Source of the DNA: AWTP1-13 sp963770295
GTDB lineage: Bacteria; Pseudomonadota; Alphaproteobacteria; Rhizobiales; Hyphomicrobiaceae
Reading direction: 5' to 3'
DNA length: 64,000 nucleotides
NCBI GenBank assembly: GCA_963770295.1
Contig: CAVYPA010000020.1
Coordinates: 62,001 to 126,000, forward strand
Program-made: the position numbers and the translations under genes
Notes under the pieces: model-generated
Databases searched by the model: none
What the model saw: only the letters and a program-made list of their open reading frames with translations
What the model was told of the DNA's origin: nothing
In this document: in pieces, positions 1 to 8,504 of the stretch
How positions within the stretch are numbered: position 1 is the stretch's first letter
How the letters are laid out: each line of letters begins with the position of its first letter

Positions 1-201
1 TGAACCTCGACCTTGACGGGCCCGTCGCCGCCGTGCCGCAGCCCCGACCCGTGATCCAGCGGTCTGGCCAGCAGGTTCGCCCGGCATAGGGGGCCCCCAA
101 AAACCCGAGGGCGCGACCGCGGCCGTGCGCGCCTCGGCGGCGTTGACCCCCTTCCAAACTGCGGCGCGCGTGCTACAGTTGCCGAGAATCGCAACCATCG
201 G

Positions 202-217
202 AAAGGAGGTGATCCAA
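202..217 (+). promoter_or_regulatory. Extremely long Shine-Dalgarno sequence
   Basis: The 16 bases AAAGGAGGTGATCCAA are exactly complementary to the 3' end of bacterial 16S rRNA; normal sites match 4-8 bases. The last base is the A of the ATG of the 26-codon ORF that follows. The match ends there, so it is not an rRNA fragment. Confidence 0.75.
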
Positions 218-297
218 TGTCGAGTGGGATCTTGAAGGCGGCAAGGATGCTGACGTTCGATCACGCCTGCGTTGGAGCAGCCTCCAGCAGAGCCTAA
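217..297 (+). CDS. 26-residue peptide behind a full anti-SD complement
   Basis: ATG at 217 and TAA at 295 enclose 26 codons; the peptide begins MSSGILKAARMLTF and ends AASSRA. The strength of the upstream ribosome-binding site and a hairpin terminator about 65 bases downstream make this look like a self-contained short transcription unit. It has no signal peptide or membrane segment and I do not recognise the family. It could be a translated small mRNA, a leader peptide, or a regulatory RNA whose ribosome-binding site is itself the functional part. Confidence 0.5.
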   Translation: MSSGILKAARMLTFDHACVGAASSRA

Positions 298-361
298 GCT
301 GATCGCTTGCGGGCTCGGCAACAGTCGCTGCCCGCCGGCGTCGCTTGCCACCGATCTCACG

Positions 362-390
362 GGGGCCGCCTGGCGCGGCCCCTTTTTCTT
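362..390 (+). terminator. Rho-independent terminator of the short unit
   Basis: GGGGCCGC pairs with GCGGCCCC around a 5-base loop, followed by CTTTTTCTT. It closes the unit containing the 26-residue ORF and separates it from the membrane protein at 497. Confidence 0.75.
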
Positions 391-496
391 GCCCCAGCCA
401 GCGCGAGGCCTGCCGACGGCCCGACGGCGCTAGCCTAATCTTTCGCAAGCGGGGATAATTGGCCCTGGTCGACTGGGAAGCGACGGAGGGGTTTTC

Positions 497-1945
497 ATGG
501 TGGGCGCGCGCATCTTTGTTGCGCTGGCATTCTGCGTGCTCGGCGCCTCGTTTGTGGCATCCACCGCCATCCTCATCAGCGAGTTTCGCGACGCGGAGTG
601 GCGCTCGATGCTGGTGGTCCATAGCCACCTGTTCTTCTTTTTTCCGGTTTTCGGCTTGCTAGCTCTGGCGGCCTTCTATCGCCCTGCCGTGGTCTTTACG
701 CACCTTTACTGGACTAATCTGCGGCACGGCAAGCTTCGCTACGGCCTGGGCCTGCTGGCGGTTGCAGGGCTCACCATTGCGGTCACGCAGTGGCTCGACG
801 CCAAACCGCGTGGCCTCTACGAAGTCGCAGCCAACGTCCTGCTGGCGGACAGGGGAGAACCCAGCGGCTGCGCGGGGCAGCGGTCGGCATGCCGCCGGGC
901 GCCCTTACTCGATACGCTGGTGAGCGTCACCGAGGCGGCGCAGCGACGCGTCGGGCTTTCTAAATTCGCGCGCAACTGTCAACCCGACGCGCTGTTGGAA
1001 ATCCCCGACGAGATGCAAAAGGAGCGCTATTGCTTTCCCGCCAAAAGCAAGCTGACGGGCACGCAGTGCTGCGAGGCGCAGACCCGATTTGCCGACACCG
1101 TCGCGCGAATGCAGACGGATTTAGCGCAGCGCTCGCTCACTGGCGCGCTCGATGGCATTTTATTCCTGCCGCTAAAAATCTTCTTTGTACTCATCGTTGT
1201 TGCTATCGCCATTTGTTTGGCGATTTGGCGCGAGTCGATGGATGCCCACTACCTCGAGCTGGTGCCGGCGGTTGAGCGCGGCGTCATCATCGGGGCATTC
1301 GCCATGCTGTTTTGGCCGCTGATGGATTACGGTTATCAGCAAACCAGCAATGCGCTCTACGGCCGATGGGGCGCGGGACCACAGTTCCGTTTGAGCCTCG
1401 TCATTGTACCCTGGGCACTGCTGCTTTTGTTTTATTTCCTGCGCCGCCTGCGCAAGAACCTCGAAATCGTCGGCCAACTTGCCGGCGTGGTGGCGAGTGC
1501 GATCGCCATCCTGCGTTACGAGGAGATCAATGACTGGTCGGTGCGACTATTCGGCGCCGGCGCCGACAATGCGACCATCGGCATCCTCCTTGGCATCGCC
1601 GCACTCGGTTTCATCCAGCTGTGGTGGCCGTTTCGAATGCCGGTCTCACTCGGGGGGGAGCCGCAGGCGGCAACGGCGCCGGGCAGCGCGCCTCGGGCAC
1701 AACCTGGCGGGGGCGCCTTGGCCAAGCCTGGCGGCGCACCGACGGCGGCACAGCCGGTCGCGGCGGCAGCCGTTGCAGGCCCGGGGAGTGCGGGGAGAGT
1801 CGCGGGGCCCGGCGCGGCTTCATCCCCGCCAACGCAGGTCAGACCGGCGGCAACGGCAACAAGGACGGCGGCCGCAGCAACGGCCAACCCAAACTCTACC
1901 GCAGTGCTGCCGGCCGCTCCCGCCAAGCACGGGCCCGGCCGTTGA
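497..1945 (+). CDS. Multi-pass membrane protein with Ala/Pro-rich tail
   Basis: A 482-residue protein of unknown function. Hydrophobic segments are visible near residues 3-25, 45-62, 85-103, 215-240, 258-275, 300-318 and 360-378. A soluble, Cys-containing loop at about 120-210 lies between the third and fourth and is probably periplasmic (CAGQRSAC, CCEAQ). The last ~95 residues are low-complexity Ala/Pro/Gly and probably cytoplasmic and disordered. It precedes the CorA-like gene on the same strand with a 115-base gap. No recognised motif supports an enzyme or transporter assignment. Confidence 0.75.
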   Translation: MVGARIFVALAFCVLGASFVASTAILISEFRDAEWRSMLVVHSHLFFFFPVFGLLALAAFYRPAVVFTHLYWTNLRHGKLRYGLGLLAVAGLTIAVTQWLDAKPRGLYEVAANVLLADRGEPSGCAGQRSACRRAPLLDTLVSVTEAAQRRVGLSKFARNCQPDALLEIPDEMQKERYCFPAKSKLTGTQCCEAQTRFADTVARMQTDLAQRSLTGALDGILFLPLKIFFVLIVVAIAICLAIWRESMDAHYLELVPAVERGVIIGAFAMLFWPLMDYGYQQTSNALYGRWGAGPQFRLSLVIVPWALLLLFYFLRRLRKNLEIVGQLAGVVASAIAILRYEEINDWSVRLFGAGADNATIGILLGIAALGFIQLWWPFRMPVSLGGEPQAATAPGSAPRAQPGGGALAKPGGAPTAAQPVAAAAVAGPGSAGRVAGPGAASSPPTQVRPAATATRTAAAATANPNSTAVLPAAPAKHGPGR

Positions 1946-2060
1946 GTGTTCGCGCGCGCGTTTGGCGCGATCGCTTCGGCCTCGCGCTCGCGCAGATAGT
2001 ATCGGTTGCACCCGGCCCCAAAACTCGGGCATAGCTGCAAAAACTGCGGGATCAGCGACG

Positions 2061-3038
2061 ATGCTCACGGTCTACGACAGCACAGATGGCGCACTGCTCA
2101 AGCGCGAGGACGCCGCCGGCGTCTCGCTCGCCACCATCTGGCTCGATCTGCTGAACCCGACCAAGGAGGAGGACCGCTTTGTCGAGGAGGCGCTTTCCAT
2201 AACGGTGCCGACGCGCGAGGAAATGGCGGAGATCGAGGTATCGAGCCGCCTCTACCAGGAGGGCGGAGCCTACTACATGACGGCCGTTCTGATGCATCAG
2301 TACGATTGGCTCGTCGATCCGCCGACACCGACGCCGATTACCTTCATCCTTGCCGGACATCGGTTAGTGACGGTGCGCTATGCCGAGCCGCGCGCCTTCC
2401 AGATCTTTTTGCACCGCGCCCAGAAGAAAGACGCCACCTGCGTCAGCGGTGCCGCAGTCCTCGTCGCCCTGCTGGAAGCCATCATCGATCGCGAAGCTGA
2501 TCGGGTGGAGCGCATCCAGGGCGAGGTCGACAAGCTGTCACAAACCGTGTTCGGCGCCAAGGGTGGGCAGCGGACGCGGGCTGGCCGCTTCGACGTCAAC
2601 ATCCGCACGATCGGTCGCGAGGGAGAACTAACCTCGCGGTCACGCGAAACACTGTTGAGCTTAGATCGGCTCTTGACCTACCTCGCCCAAGTTATGAGCC
2701 AACGCGGCGACGACAAGGCAATGCGCGCACGCGTGAAGACCGCCGGCCGAGACGTCGTCTCGCTGGCAGACCACATCGGCTACCTATCGACCAAGATCAC
2801 CTTTCTGCTCGATGCTACACTTGGCATGATCAACAACGAGCAAAACACCATCATCAAGATATTCTCGGTGCTCGCCGTCGCGCTGATGCCGCCGACGCTG
2901 GTGGGCACCATCTACGGCATGAACTTCAAGCATATTCCGGAACTGGAATGGGCCTACGGCTATCCATTTGCGCTCGGGCTGATGGTCATCTCGGCGGTGC
3001 TGCCTTGGCTATATTTCAAGCGCAAGGGATGGCTGTAG
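2061..3038 (+). CDS. corA: CorA-family magnesium/divalent cation transporter
   Basis: A 325-residue protein with CorA architecture: a large cytoplasmic N-terminal domain and a long helix (about residues 130-250) leading into two C-terminal membrane helices. The family signature YGMN stands just after the first of these, forming the pore-mouth loop. The chosen start (MLTVYDSTDG) gives the usual family length; the frame is open further upstream but that part is compositionally a shadow of the previous gene. Expected role: pentameric Mg2+ (or Co2+/Ni2+) uptake through the inner membrane. Substrate choice cannot be read from the sequence. Confidence 0.88.
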   Translation: MLTVYDSTDGALLKREDAAGVSLATIWLDLLNPTKEEDRFVEEALSITVPTREEMAEIEVSSRLYQEGGAYYMTAVLMHQYDWLVDPPTPTPITFILAGHRLVTVRYAEPRAFQIFLHRAQKKDATCVSGAAVLVALLEAIIDREADRVERIQGEVDKLSQTVFGAKGGQRTRAGRFDVNIRTIGREGELTSRSRETLLSLDRLLTYLAQVMSQRGDDKAMRARVKTAGRDVVSLADHIGYLSTKITFLLDATLGMINNEQNTIIKIFSVLAVALMPPTLVGTIYGMNFKHIPELEWAYGYPFALGLMVISAVLPWLYFKRKGWL

Positions 3039-3374
3039 CCATTGACGAGAGCTGTGAAGCCCCCGGCCGCGCGCCTGCTGGCTACCGGTTCGCCGCTCCA
3101 TGCGCGAGGATGACGGGAACGGTTTTGCTGCGGCTCGTGATCGGCGCGCCGTAAGCCGTTCGGCGCTCAAAATTAACGCGGGACGCAAGGCCTACGCGCC
3201 AGCAGGTGCAGGGCCGGTCGCGCGCAAGCGCGCTTGACCAATGCGAGGGCAACCGCCGGCCAACGCTGCGACCATGGCCCTCCATGTCTGGGCCCCGGGT
3301 GACCACCGGTGCTTGATTCCAGCCGCTCGGCATGGGCATGCTGGACCATCGCTCAAACGCGTAAGGACATTCTC
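3039..3374. other. Intergenic, nothing identified
   Basis: GC-rich spacer between corA and the SDR gene. Open frames here show no family resemblance, and I see no clear hairpin terminator or repeat. Confidence 0.5.
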
Positions 3375-4154
3375 ATGGATCTCGGTATCAAAGGCAGGAA
3401 GGCAATCGTCTGCGCGGCATCTAAGGGCCTCGGCAAGGGCTGCGCCGCAGCGTTGGCACGCGAGGGTGTGGAGGTGACGATTTGCGCACGCGGTGCGGAC
3501 GCGCTCAACGCCACCGCGGAGGAACTGCGCAAGAGCACCGGTGCCAAAGTAACCGCGGTCGTCTGCGACGTCACGACCGAAGAGGGTCGCAAGCGGTTGC
3601 TGGCCGCCTGTGCCAATCCGGACATTCTCATCAATAACGCTGGCGGCCCGCCACCTGGCGACTTCAAAGACTTTGGCCTCGATGATTGGCGCGCTGCGGT
3701 CGAGGGCAACATGCTGACGCCCATCGCGCTCATTCAAGCCACCGTCTACGGCATGGTGGACCGCGGCTTCGGCCGCATCGTCAACATCACCTCCGCGTCG
3801 ATCAAGCACCCGATTGCTGCGCTCGAGCTCTCCAACGGCGCGCGCCTTGGTCTCACGGGCGCCGTCGCCGTGCTCGCGCGCAAGGCTTCGCGGAACAACG
3901 TCACGATAAATGGCATCCTGCCCGGGCCGTTCGATACCGACCGACTGCGCGGCACCAGTCAGAAGATGGCCGAAACAAGGAAGGTAGCGCTCAGCGTCAT
4001 CGATGCAGAGCGCAAAGCGGCCGTTCCCGCCGGACGCTATGGCACGGCGGATGAATTCGGGGCCGCGGTTGCCTTTTTGTGCTCGACGCATGCGGGCTTC
4101 ATCACCGGCCAGAATTTGCTGATCGACGGCGGTGGCTATTTGGGATCGCTGTAA
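3375..4154 (+). CDS. SDR-family oxidoreductase with atypical active site
   Basis: A 259-residue short-chain dehydrogenase/reductase. The nucleotide-binding glycine motif is ASKGLGKG (residues 15-22) and the NNAG motif is at 87-90. The active-site Ser region is NITSAS (137-142). Where classical SDRs have Tyr-xxx-Lys, this protein reads LSNGAR (152-157), so both catalytic Tyr and Lys appear replaced. A known divergent FabG-like subgroup has a similar LSN-x-xR pattern, so this is probably a subgroup trait and not decay. The start was chosen at MDLGIKGRK because it gives standard family length; the upstream in-frame extension has no family features. Confidence 0.82.
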   Translation: MDLGIKGRKAIVCAASKGLGKGCAAALAREGVEVTICARGADALNATAEELRKSTGAKVTAVVCDVTTEEGRKRLLAACANPDILINNAGGPPPGDFKDFGLDDWRAAVEGNMLTPIALIQATVYGMVDRGFGRIVNITSASIKHPIAALELSNGARLGLTGAVAVLARKASRNNVTINGILPGPFDTDRLRGTSQKMAETRKVALSVIDAERKAAVPAGRYGTADEFGAAVAFLCSTHAGFITGQNLLIDGGGYLGSL

Positions 4155-4533
4155 TTGCCGCTGCGCGCAAACTCGCGAAAGTTCCCGCGCGTCGAACGCC
4201 ATTGTCGGCGCGCGCCTCGATTGCACGCGCCGGATAGCTCGCGCATTACGTTAGTTTCCTGCGACAAATGCATGAATCGAGTTCATATTTTCACGTTGAC
4301 CTGATGCATCGAAGCTGATCCTTTGCGCCCGCCAGCAGTGCGAGGCGAATGTAAAAAAAAGCATCGCTGTTGTGGGGCTGCGGCCGTTGGCTCAGGAAGA
4401 ATTGTAGACGGGCGGAAAGACCACTTACCTCAATCGTCGTTACGACCAGAACGCGCAAGCGGCGCGTTTTGGTTTGTCCGTTTACTGCTTGTTCGCCTTG
4501 AGCCGTTCGTTATGCGCAAAAGGAGAATGAAGC
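4155..4533. other. Intergenic, upstream region of the RlpA-like gene
   Basis: No convincing gene. It probably holds the promoter and leader of the RlpA-like gene; an AAAGGAGAATGAAGC ribosome-binding region directly precedes its ATG. Confidence 0.45.
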
Positions 4534-5217
4534 ATGAAAAGGTTTCTCACGACATTCGCGCTTGCAATGGCCCTTAGTGCCGGGTCGATGCCTGCCTCAG
4601 CCGATTCCTATGACAACTGGCTGTCGGACCTTGGACGCCGCGAGAGTCTGAGCCGATCCGGTGATCGTGCTGAGCAGCGAGGCATTTACGGCGAGGAGCG
4701 CACTGGCCGATACGAGAAGAAGCGGATTGCGCGTGCAGCCATCAGTGATGATGAGGATTTCGACTATCGGCCGCGACGCTCGCTGCGAGACTACAAGCGC
4801 GCATCCAACGCCGCGGCCCGTAAATCGCGCGGCGAGAGAAAAGTCCGGCACGTTGCCGTCGAACGGCCGCTACCCCAGGTGCGGTCGCCGAAGTGGACGC
4901 AGCGCAGCGTCAGCAGGAGTGAGACCTCAGGTTCCGGGCAATCGGGCATGGCCTCCTATTACTGGCAGGGCCAGCGCGTGGCCTCGGGCGGTTGGTTTAA
5001 CCCCAATGCTATGACCGCAGCCCATAAGAGCCTCGCGTTCGGGACGCGCGTGCGCGTTACCCATGCCGGCAGCGGCCGCACGGTGGATGTCGTCATCAAT
5101 GATCGGGGGCCCTACGTGGCTGGCCGCATCATCGACTTGTCACGGGCTGCGGCTTCTGCGATCGGCATGACCGGTCAGGGCGTGGCCAAAGTGAAGGTGA
5201 TGGTGCTGGGTCGCTAA
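4534..5217 (+). CDS. rlpA: RlpA-like septal ring lytic transglycosylase
   Basis: A 227-residue exported protein. Residues 1-23 form a signal peptide ending ASA-DS. A basic, low-complexity linker runs to about 140, and the C-terminal ~90 residues are the double-psi beta-barrel: GMASYYWQGQRVASGG, NPNAMTAAHKSLAFGT and INDRGPYVAGRIIDLS. The Asp of NDRGP is the catalytic acid position in this family, which cleaves naked glycan strands at the division site. No SPOR domain follows, and no lipobox Cys is evident, so this is a short soluble periplasmic form. A strong terminator lies 23 bases after the stop. Confidence 0.88.
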   Translation: MKRFLTTFALAMALSAGSMPASADSYDNWLSDLGRRESLSRSGDRAEQRGIYGEERTGRYEKKRIARAAISDDEDFDYRPRRSLRDYKRASNAAARKSRGERKVRHVAVERPLPQVRSPKWTQRSVSRSETSGSGQSGMASYYWQGQRVASGGWFNPNAMTAAHKSLAFGTRVRVTHAGSGRTVDVVINDRGPYVAGRIIDLSRAAASAIGMTGQGVAKVKVMVLGR

Positions 5218-5239
5218 CCACCTGATCGTCGATGCTCTT

Positions 5240-5274
5240 GAGCGGCGGGTGAGCACCCGCCGCTCTTTTTTTTT
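5240..5274 (+). terminator. Rho-independent terminator after the RlpA-like gene
   Basis: GAGCGGCGGGTG pairs with CACCCGCCGCTC over a 2-base loop, followed by a run of nine T. Confidence 0.92.
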
Positions 5275-5422
5275 GCAAGCCCATCTTTGCCCGCCCTTCC
5301 CTCGAGCGCGGCCACCCTGTAACTCGAGGCGCGCGCGTTCCGGCGCTGGCGTCCTTGTGCGCGGCCGGCGCCTGAGGGCGTGACTAGCCGGGCTCGCCCG
5401 CGCGGGAAGGTTTGCAGCGTCG

Positions 5423-6148
5423 ATGATTTGGATCGCCATCCTGGCCCTCGGGCTTGCCGCCGGCACGGTCGGTGGCATCGTCGGCTTCGGCTCGTCCATC
5501 ATGTTGATGCCGATCTTGATGGCGGCCTTTGGCCCCAAGGAAGCGGTGCCGATCATGGCGATCGCCGCGCTGCTTGCAAACCTCTCACGCGTGGCGGTCT
5601 GGTGGCGCGAGATCGACTGGCGCGTCAACGCTGTTTATTGCGCGACCGCGATCCCAGCCGCGGCCATAGGCGCTCGGACCCTGCTCAAGCTCGAGCCACA
5701 TCTGATCGAGGCCTTTCTGGGCTTACTCTTTATGGCGATGGTGCCGATTCGGCGCTGGCTGATGGCACGCGGCCTGCGTATCGCCCTGTGGCATCTGTCC
5801 ATCGTTGGCGCCGGTATCGGCTTTCTGTCCGGGATGGTCGCCTCGACCGGGCCGATCAACACCCCATTCTTTCTTGCCTACGGCCTGGTGAAAGGTGCCT
5901 ACCTATCGACCGAGGCGCTTGGATCCATGGCCGTCAGCATCACCAAAGCCATTGTCTTCCAGCGTTTCGACGCGCTACCGCCCGAGACGGCGCTGCGCGG
6001 ATTGATCGTCGGGGCCTCGGTAATGGCTGGCTCCTGGGTTGCCCGCGGCTTCGTGCTGCGCCTTGATGCGCAACAATTTCGCTCTCTCATGGACGGGCTC
6101 TTGCTTTGCGCGGGGGCCATCTTGTTGTGGTGGGCATTCACGCACTGA
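5423..6148 (+). CDS. TauE/SafE (sulfite exporter) family permease
   Basis: A 241-residue integral membrane protein with seven or eight hydrophobic segments. The N-terminal AGTVGGIVGFGSSIMLMPIL and the second-half GIGFLSGMVASTGPINTP are the paired family motifs of the internal repeat. Members move small organosulfur or organic anions such as sulfite or sulfoacetate; the substrate here is unknown. It stands alone, with the HTH gene starting 86 bases downstream. Confidence 0.85.
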   Translation: MIWIAILALGLAAGTVGGIVGFGSSIMLMPILMAAFGPKEAVPIMAIAALLANLSRVAVWWREIDWRVNAVYCATAIPAAAIGARTLLKLEPHLIEAFLGLLFMAMVPIRRWLMARGLRIALWHLSIVGAGIGFLSGMVASTGPINTPFFLAYGLVKGAYLSTEALGSMAVSITKAIVFQRFDALPPETALRGLIVGASVMAGSWVARGFVLRLDAQQFRSLMDGLLLCAGAILLWWAFTH

Positions 6149-6233
6149 ACGCGGGCACCGCGCTTGGCTGGTGACAGCCTCGCCACAGTTCCGATACCTT
6201 CGCGGCAAGGGACCAAGGGTAAGGCAGGCGGGC

Positions 6234-7001
6234 ATGCGCACTGATGGAAAGCCGTCCGGCTCGGTGGCGCTCATCAGGACGGCGATGATCGAAAAGAAGA
6301 TCACCCAGGCCGAACTCGCCGATGCCGCCGACTGCCACGAGAAGACCATTCAAAACCTGCTCGCCGGCCGGCCGGTCCGTGATCAGACGCTGTTTGACGT
6401 CTGCATGGTGCTGGGGCTGGATTTTCAGCGGGTCAAGGCCGCCTGGGGTGGCGAGCAGCGCGATGCGCCGGGAGCCGGTGTCACGGAAGGGCGCGCCGCG
6501 CCGGTCTACATGGGTGCCTATACGCGGGCCGGCGTCGATCAGTACATCGGCAGCTATCTTACGCTGCGCCCCTCGTTCTCCAATCGCGCCGAGATCATGG
6601 CCTACCGCACGGACATCACCTGGGATGAAGAATGGCCGAGCCTGCTGTTTCAGGAATGCGACCGGCCGGACAAGTATTTCCTGCACCGGGGCCGGCTCTA
6701 CATTCCGGCCTCGTCCATGTACATCCACCTCGTTTCCTTGACCAAGGGTGCCATGCGTATGGTCATGGTGTCGCAGCTCGATCCGTCCGGCATTATGCGA
6801 GGTTTGATCACTACCCTGCACAAACAAAAGGCAACCTTGGTGCCCGTCAGCGCCCCCATTGTGTACGTCAAGCAGAATGAATTTTCGTCCATGAAGCTGG
6901 GTGCGGTCGGAGCCGATGATGTCGCTTTTGGGCGTTACCGTCAGTTTGTCGAGGACACGACCGCCCAGGGCTACGCCAAACTGATCGACATATCGACGTA
7001 A
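6234..7001 (+). CDS. HTH transcriptional regulator with unknown C-terminal domain
   Basis: 255 residues. An N-terminal XRE-like helix-turn-helix spans about residues 14-62 (ALIRTAMIEKKITQAELADA, followed by KTIQNLLAGRPVRDQTL). The C-terminal ~150 residues, starting at AAPVYMGAYTR, are mixed alpha/beta with many aromatics and match no family I can name; they may sense a ligand. ATG at 6234 is preferred because the HTH begins shortly after it. The adjacent TRAP binding-protein genes could be its targets, but that is only proximity. Confidence 0.7.
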   Translation: MRTDGKPSGSVALIRTAMIEKKITQAELADAADCHEKTIQNLLAGRPVRDQTLFDVCMVLGLDFQRVKAAWGGEQRDAPGAGVTEGRAAPVYMGAYTRAGVDQYIGSYLTLRPSFSNRAEIMAYRTDITWDEEWPSLLFQECDRPDKYFLHRGRLYIPASSMYIHLVSLTKGAMRMVMVSQLDPSGIMRGLITTLHKQKATLVPVSAPIVYVKQNEFSSMKLGAVGADDVAFGRYRQFVEDTTAQGYAKLIDIST

Positions 7002-7159
7002 GTGGCAGTTTCGCAATGAGCGAGAACCGCCTATGGTGCGCGCGCCCCGCGGGGGGAGCGCTCGCAAGCGCGGACTGCCGTGGCAGCGACTGGAACCAAA
7101 AGCAAAGTATGCAAAACGGCGCAGGCCAAAAACTGGCCCGGCCACCGAGGAGAACTGGC

Positions 7160-8266
7160 ATGACGACACTTTCGAGACGAAAATTCATCAAGACCGCCGG
7201 TGCAGGCGGCCTGGCGGCGACGGCGGTCGCGGCGCCGGCAATTGCCCAGTCTATGCCAGAGGTGAAATGGCGCTTAACGGCAAGCTGGCCCAAGTCACTC
7301 GATACGCTGTATGGCAATCCTGAATATCTCTCCAAGCGCATTGCCGAGCTGACCGACAACAAGTTTCAGATTCAGGTGTTTGCGGCAGGCGAAATCGTGC
7401 CTGGTCTGCAGGTGCTCGACGCCGTGCAGGCCGGCAACGTCGAGGCGGGTCACACGGCGCTCTACTATTACTTCGGCAAAGACGTCGCCAACACCTTCGG
7501 TACCGATCTGCCGTTCGGCATGAACAGCCGCATGAAGAATGCCTGGTACTTCCAGGGCGGCGGCCAGGCTCTGATGGACGAGTACCTGCGCGCCAAGTAC
7601 AACGTCACCGGCTTTGTATCGGGCGCGACCAACTGCCAGATGGGCGGTTGGTTCCGCAAAGAGATCAACACCCTCGACGACCTCAAGGGCCTAAAGTTCC
7701 GCGTCGGCGGATTCGCCGGCATGATCCTGCAAAAACTGGGCGTGGTGCCGCAGCAAATTGCCGGCGGCGATATCTATCCCGCGCTGGAGAAGGGCACGAT
7801 CGATGCGGCCGAGTGGGTTGGACCTTACGATGACGAGAAGCTGGGCTTCGTGAAGGTCGCCAAGTACTACTACTATCCCGGCTGGTGGGAGCCCGGTTCA
7901 ACGCCCCACTATCTGTTCAATCTGACCAAGTGGAATGAATTGCCGAAGACCTATCAGTCGCTCCTGCAGGCCGTGGCGCAGGAGTCCGGCATGTTGATGA
8001 CGGCCAAGTACGATGCGATGAACCCGGTGGCACTTAAGCGTCTGGCCGCGTCTGGCGCCGTGCTGAAGCCGTTCTCGCCGGAGGTCATGGATGGCTGCTG
8101 GAAGGCGGCAACCGAGCTCTACGCGGAGCTTGCCACCAAGAACGAGTGGTTCAAGAAGTTCTATGACCACTTTACCGCTTTCCGGGCGGACCAGTATCTG
8201 TGGTGGCAGGTGGCCGAGTACACCATGGATAGCTACATGATCCGCTTCCGCAATCAAAAGGCGTAG
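7160..8266 (+). CDS. dctP: TRAP transporter solute-binding protein, Tat-exported (copy 1)
   Basis: A 368-residue periplasmic binding protein of the DctP superfamily. A twin-arginine signal (SRRKFIKTAG) is followed by an AIAQ cleavage region near residue 29. The mature protein carries WPKSLDTLYGNPE, GEIVPGLQVLDAVQAGNVE, LKGLKFRVGGF and GGDIYPALEKGTIDAAEWVG, the helix-and-strand elements that bind a carboxylate. ATG at 7160 follows a GAGGAG ribosome-binding site. No membrane DctQ/DctM genes lie in this window, so it is an orphan binding protein or uses a permease elsewhere. It is a close paralog of the next gene. Confidence 0.9.
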   Translation: MTTLSRRKFIKTAGAGGLAATAVAAPAIAQSMPEVKWRLTASWPKSLDTLYGNPEYLSKRIAELTDNKFQIQVFAAGEIVPGLQVLDAVQAGNVEAGHTALYYYFGKDVANTFGTDLPFGMNSRMKNAWYFQGGGQALMDEYLRAKYNVTGFVSGATNCQMGGWFRKEINTLDDLKGLKFRVGGFAGMILQKLGVVPQQIAGGDIYPALEKGTIDAAEWVGPYDDEKLGFVKVAKYYYYPGWWEPGSTPHYLFNLTKWNELPKTYQSLLQAVAQESGMLMTAKYDAMNPVALKRLAASGAVLKPFSPEVMDGCWKAATELYAELATKNEWFKKFYDHFTAFRADQYLWWQVAEYTMDSYMIRFRNQKA

Positions 8267-8291
8267 ACGTAGGTCATTGCCGTAGTTCGTT

Positions 8292-8328
8292 GGGCCGGCC
8301 ACGGAAACGGGGCCGGCCCTTCCTTTTC
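8292..8328 (+). terminator. Terminator between the two TRAP binding-protein genes
   Basis: GGGCCGGCC pairs with GGCCGGCCC across a 10-base loop, followed by TTCCTTTT. It suggests the two paralogs are separately transcribed. Confidence 0.75.
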
Positions 8329-8504
8329 TGGTCTTCGCCCTCGCACCGGCTAGCCGAGGCTGCCAAAAAATGGCCGCCGGCAGCCTGTTCCCGTCACGGG
8401 CAAAACGCCCTATGCTTGAGCGATAATCGATATCGGTCGAGGAACTGCGTTCGACTGAGCGAAGAGCCGCAAAACAATCGGTCATCACTCAAAGGAGGAA
8501 TCGC

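Noticed and set aside
202..217. Possible remnant of a 16S rRNA gene 3' end on the minus strand
   Set aside because: Only the 16 bases of the anti-SD complement match; the next bases diverge immediately from conserved 16S sequence, and an ATG follows at the right place.
1404..2060. Long N-terminal extension of the CorA frame
   Set aside because: It overlaps the Ala/Pro-rich tail of the upstream membrane protein in another frame; CorA similarity starts at 2061 and family length fits that start.
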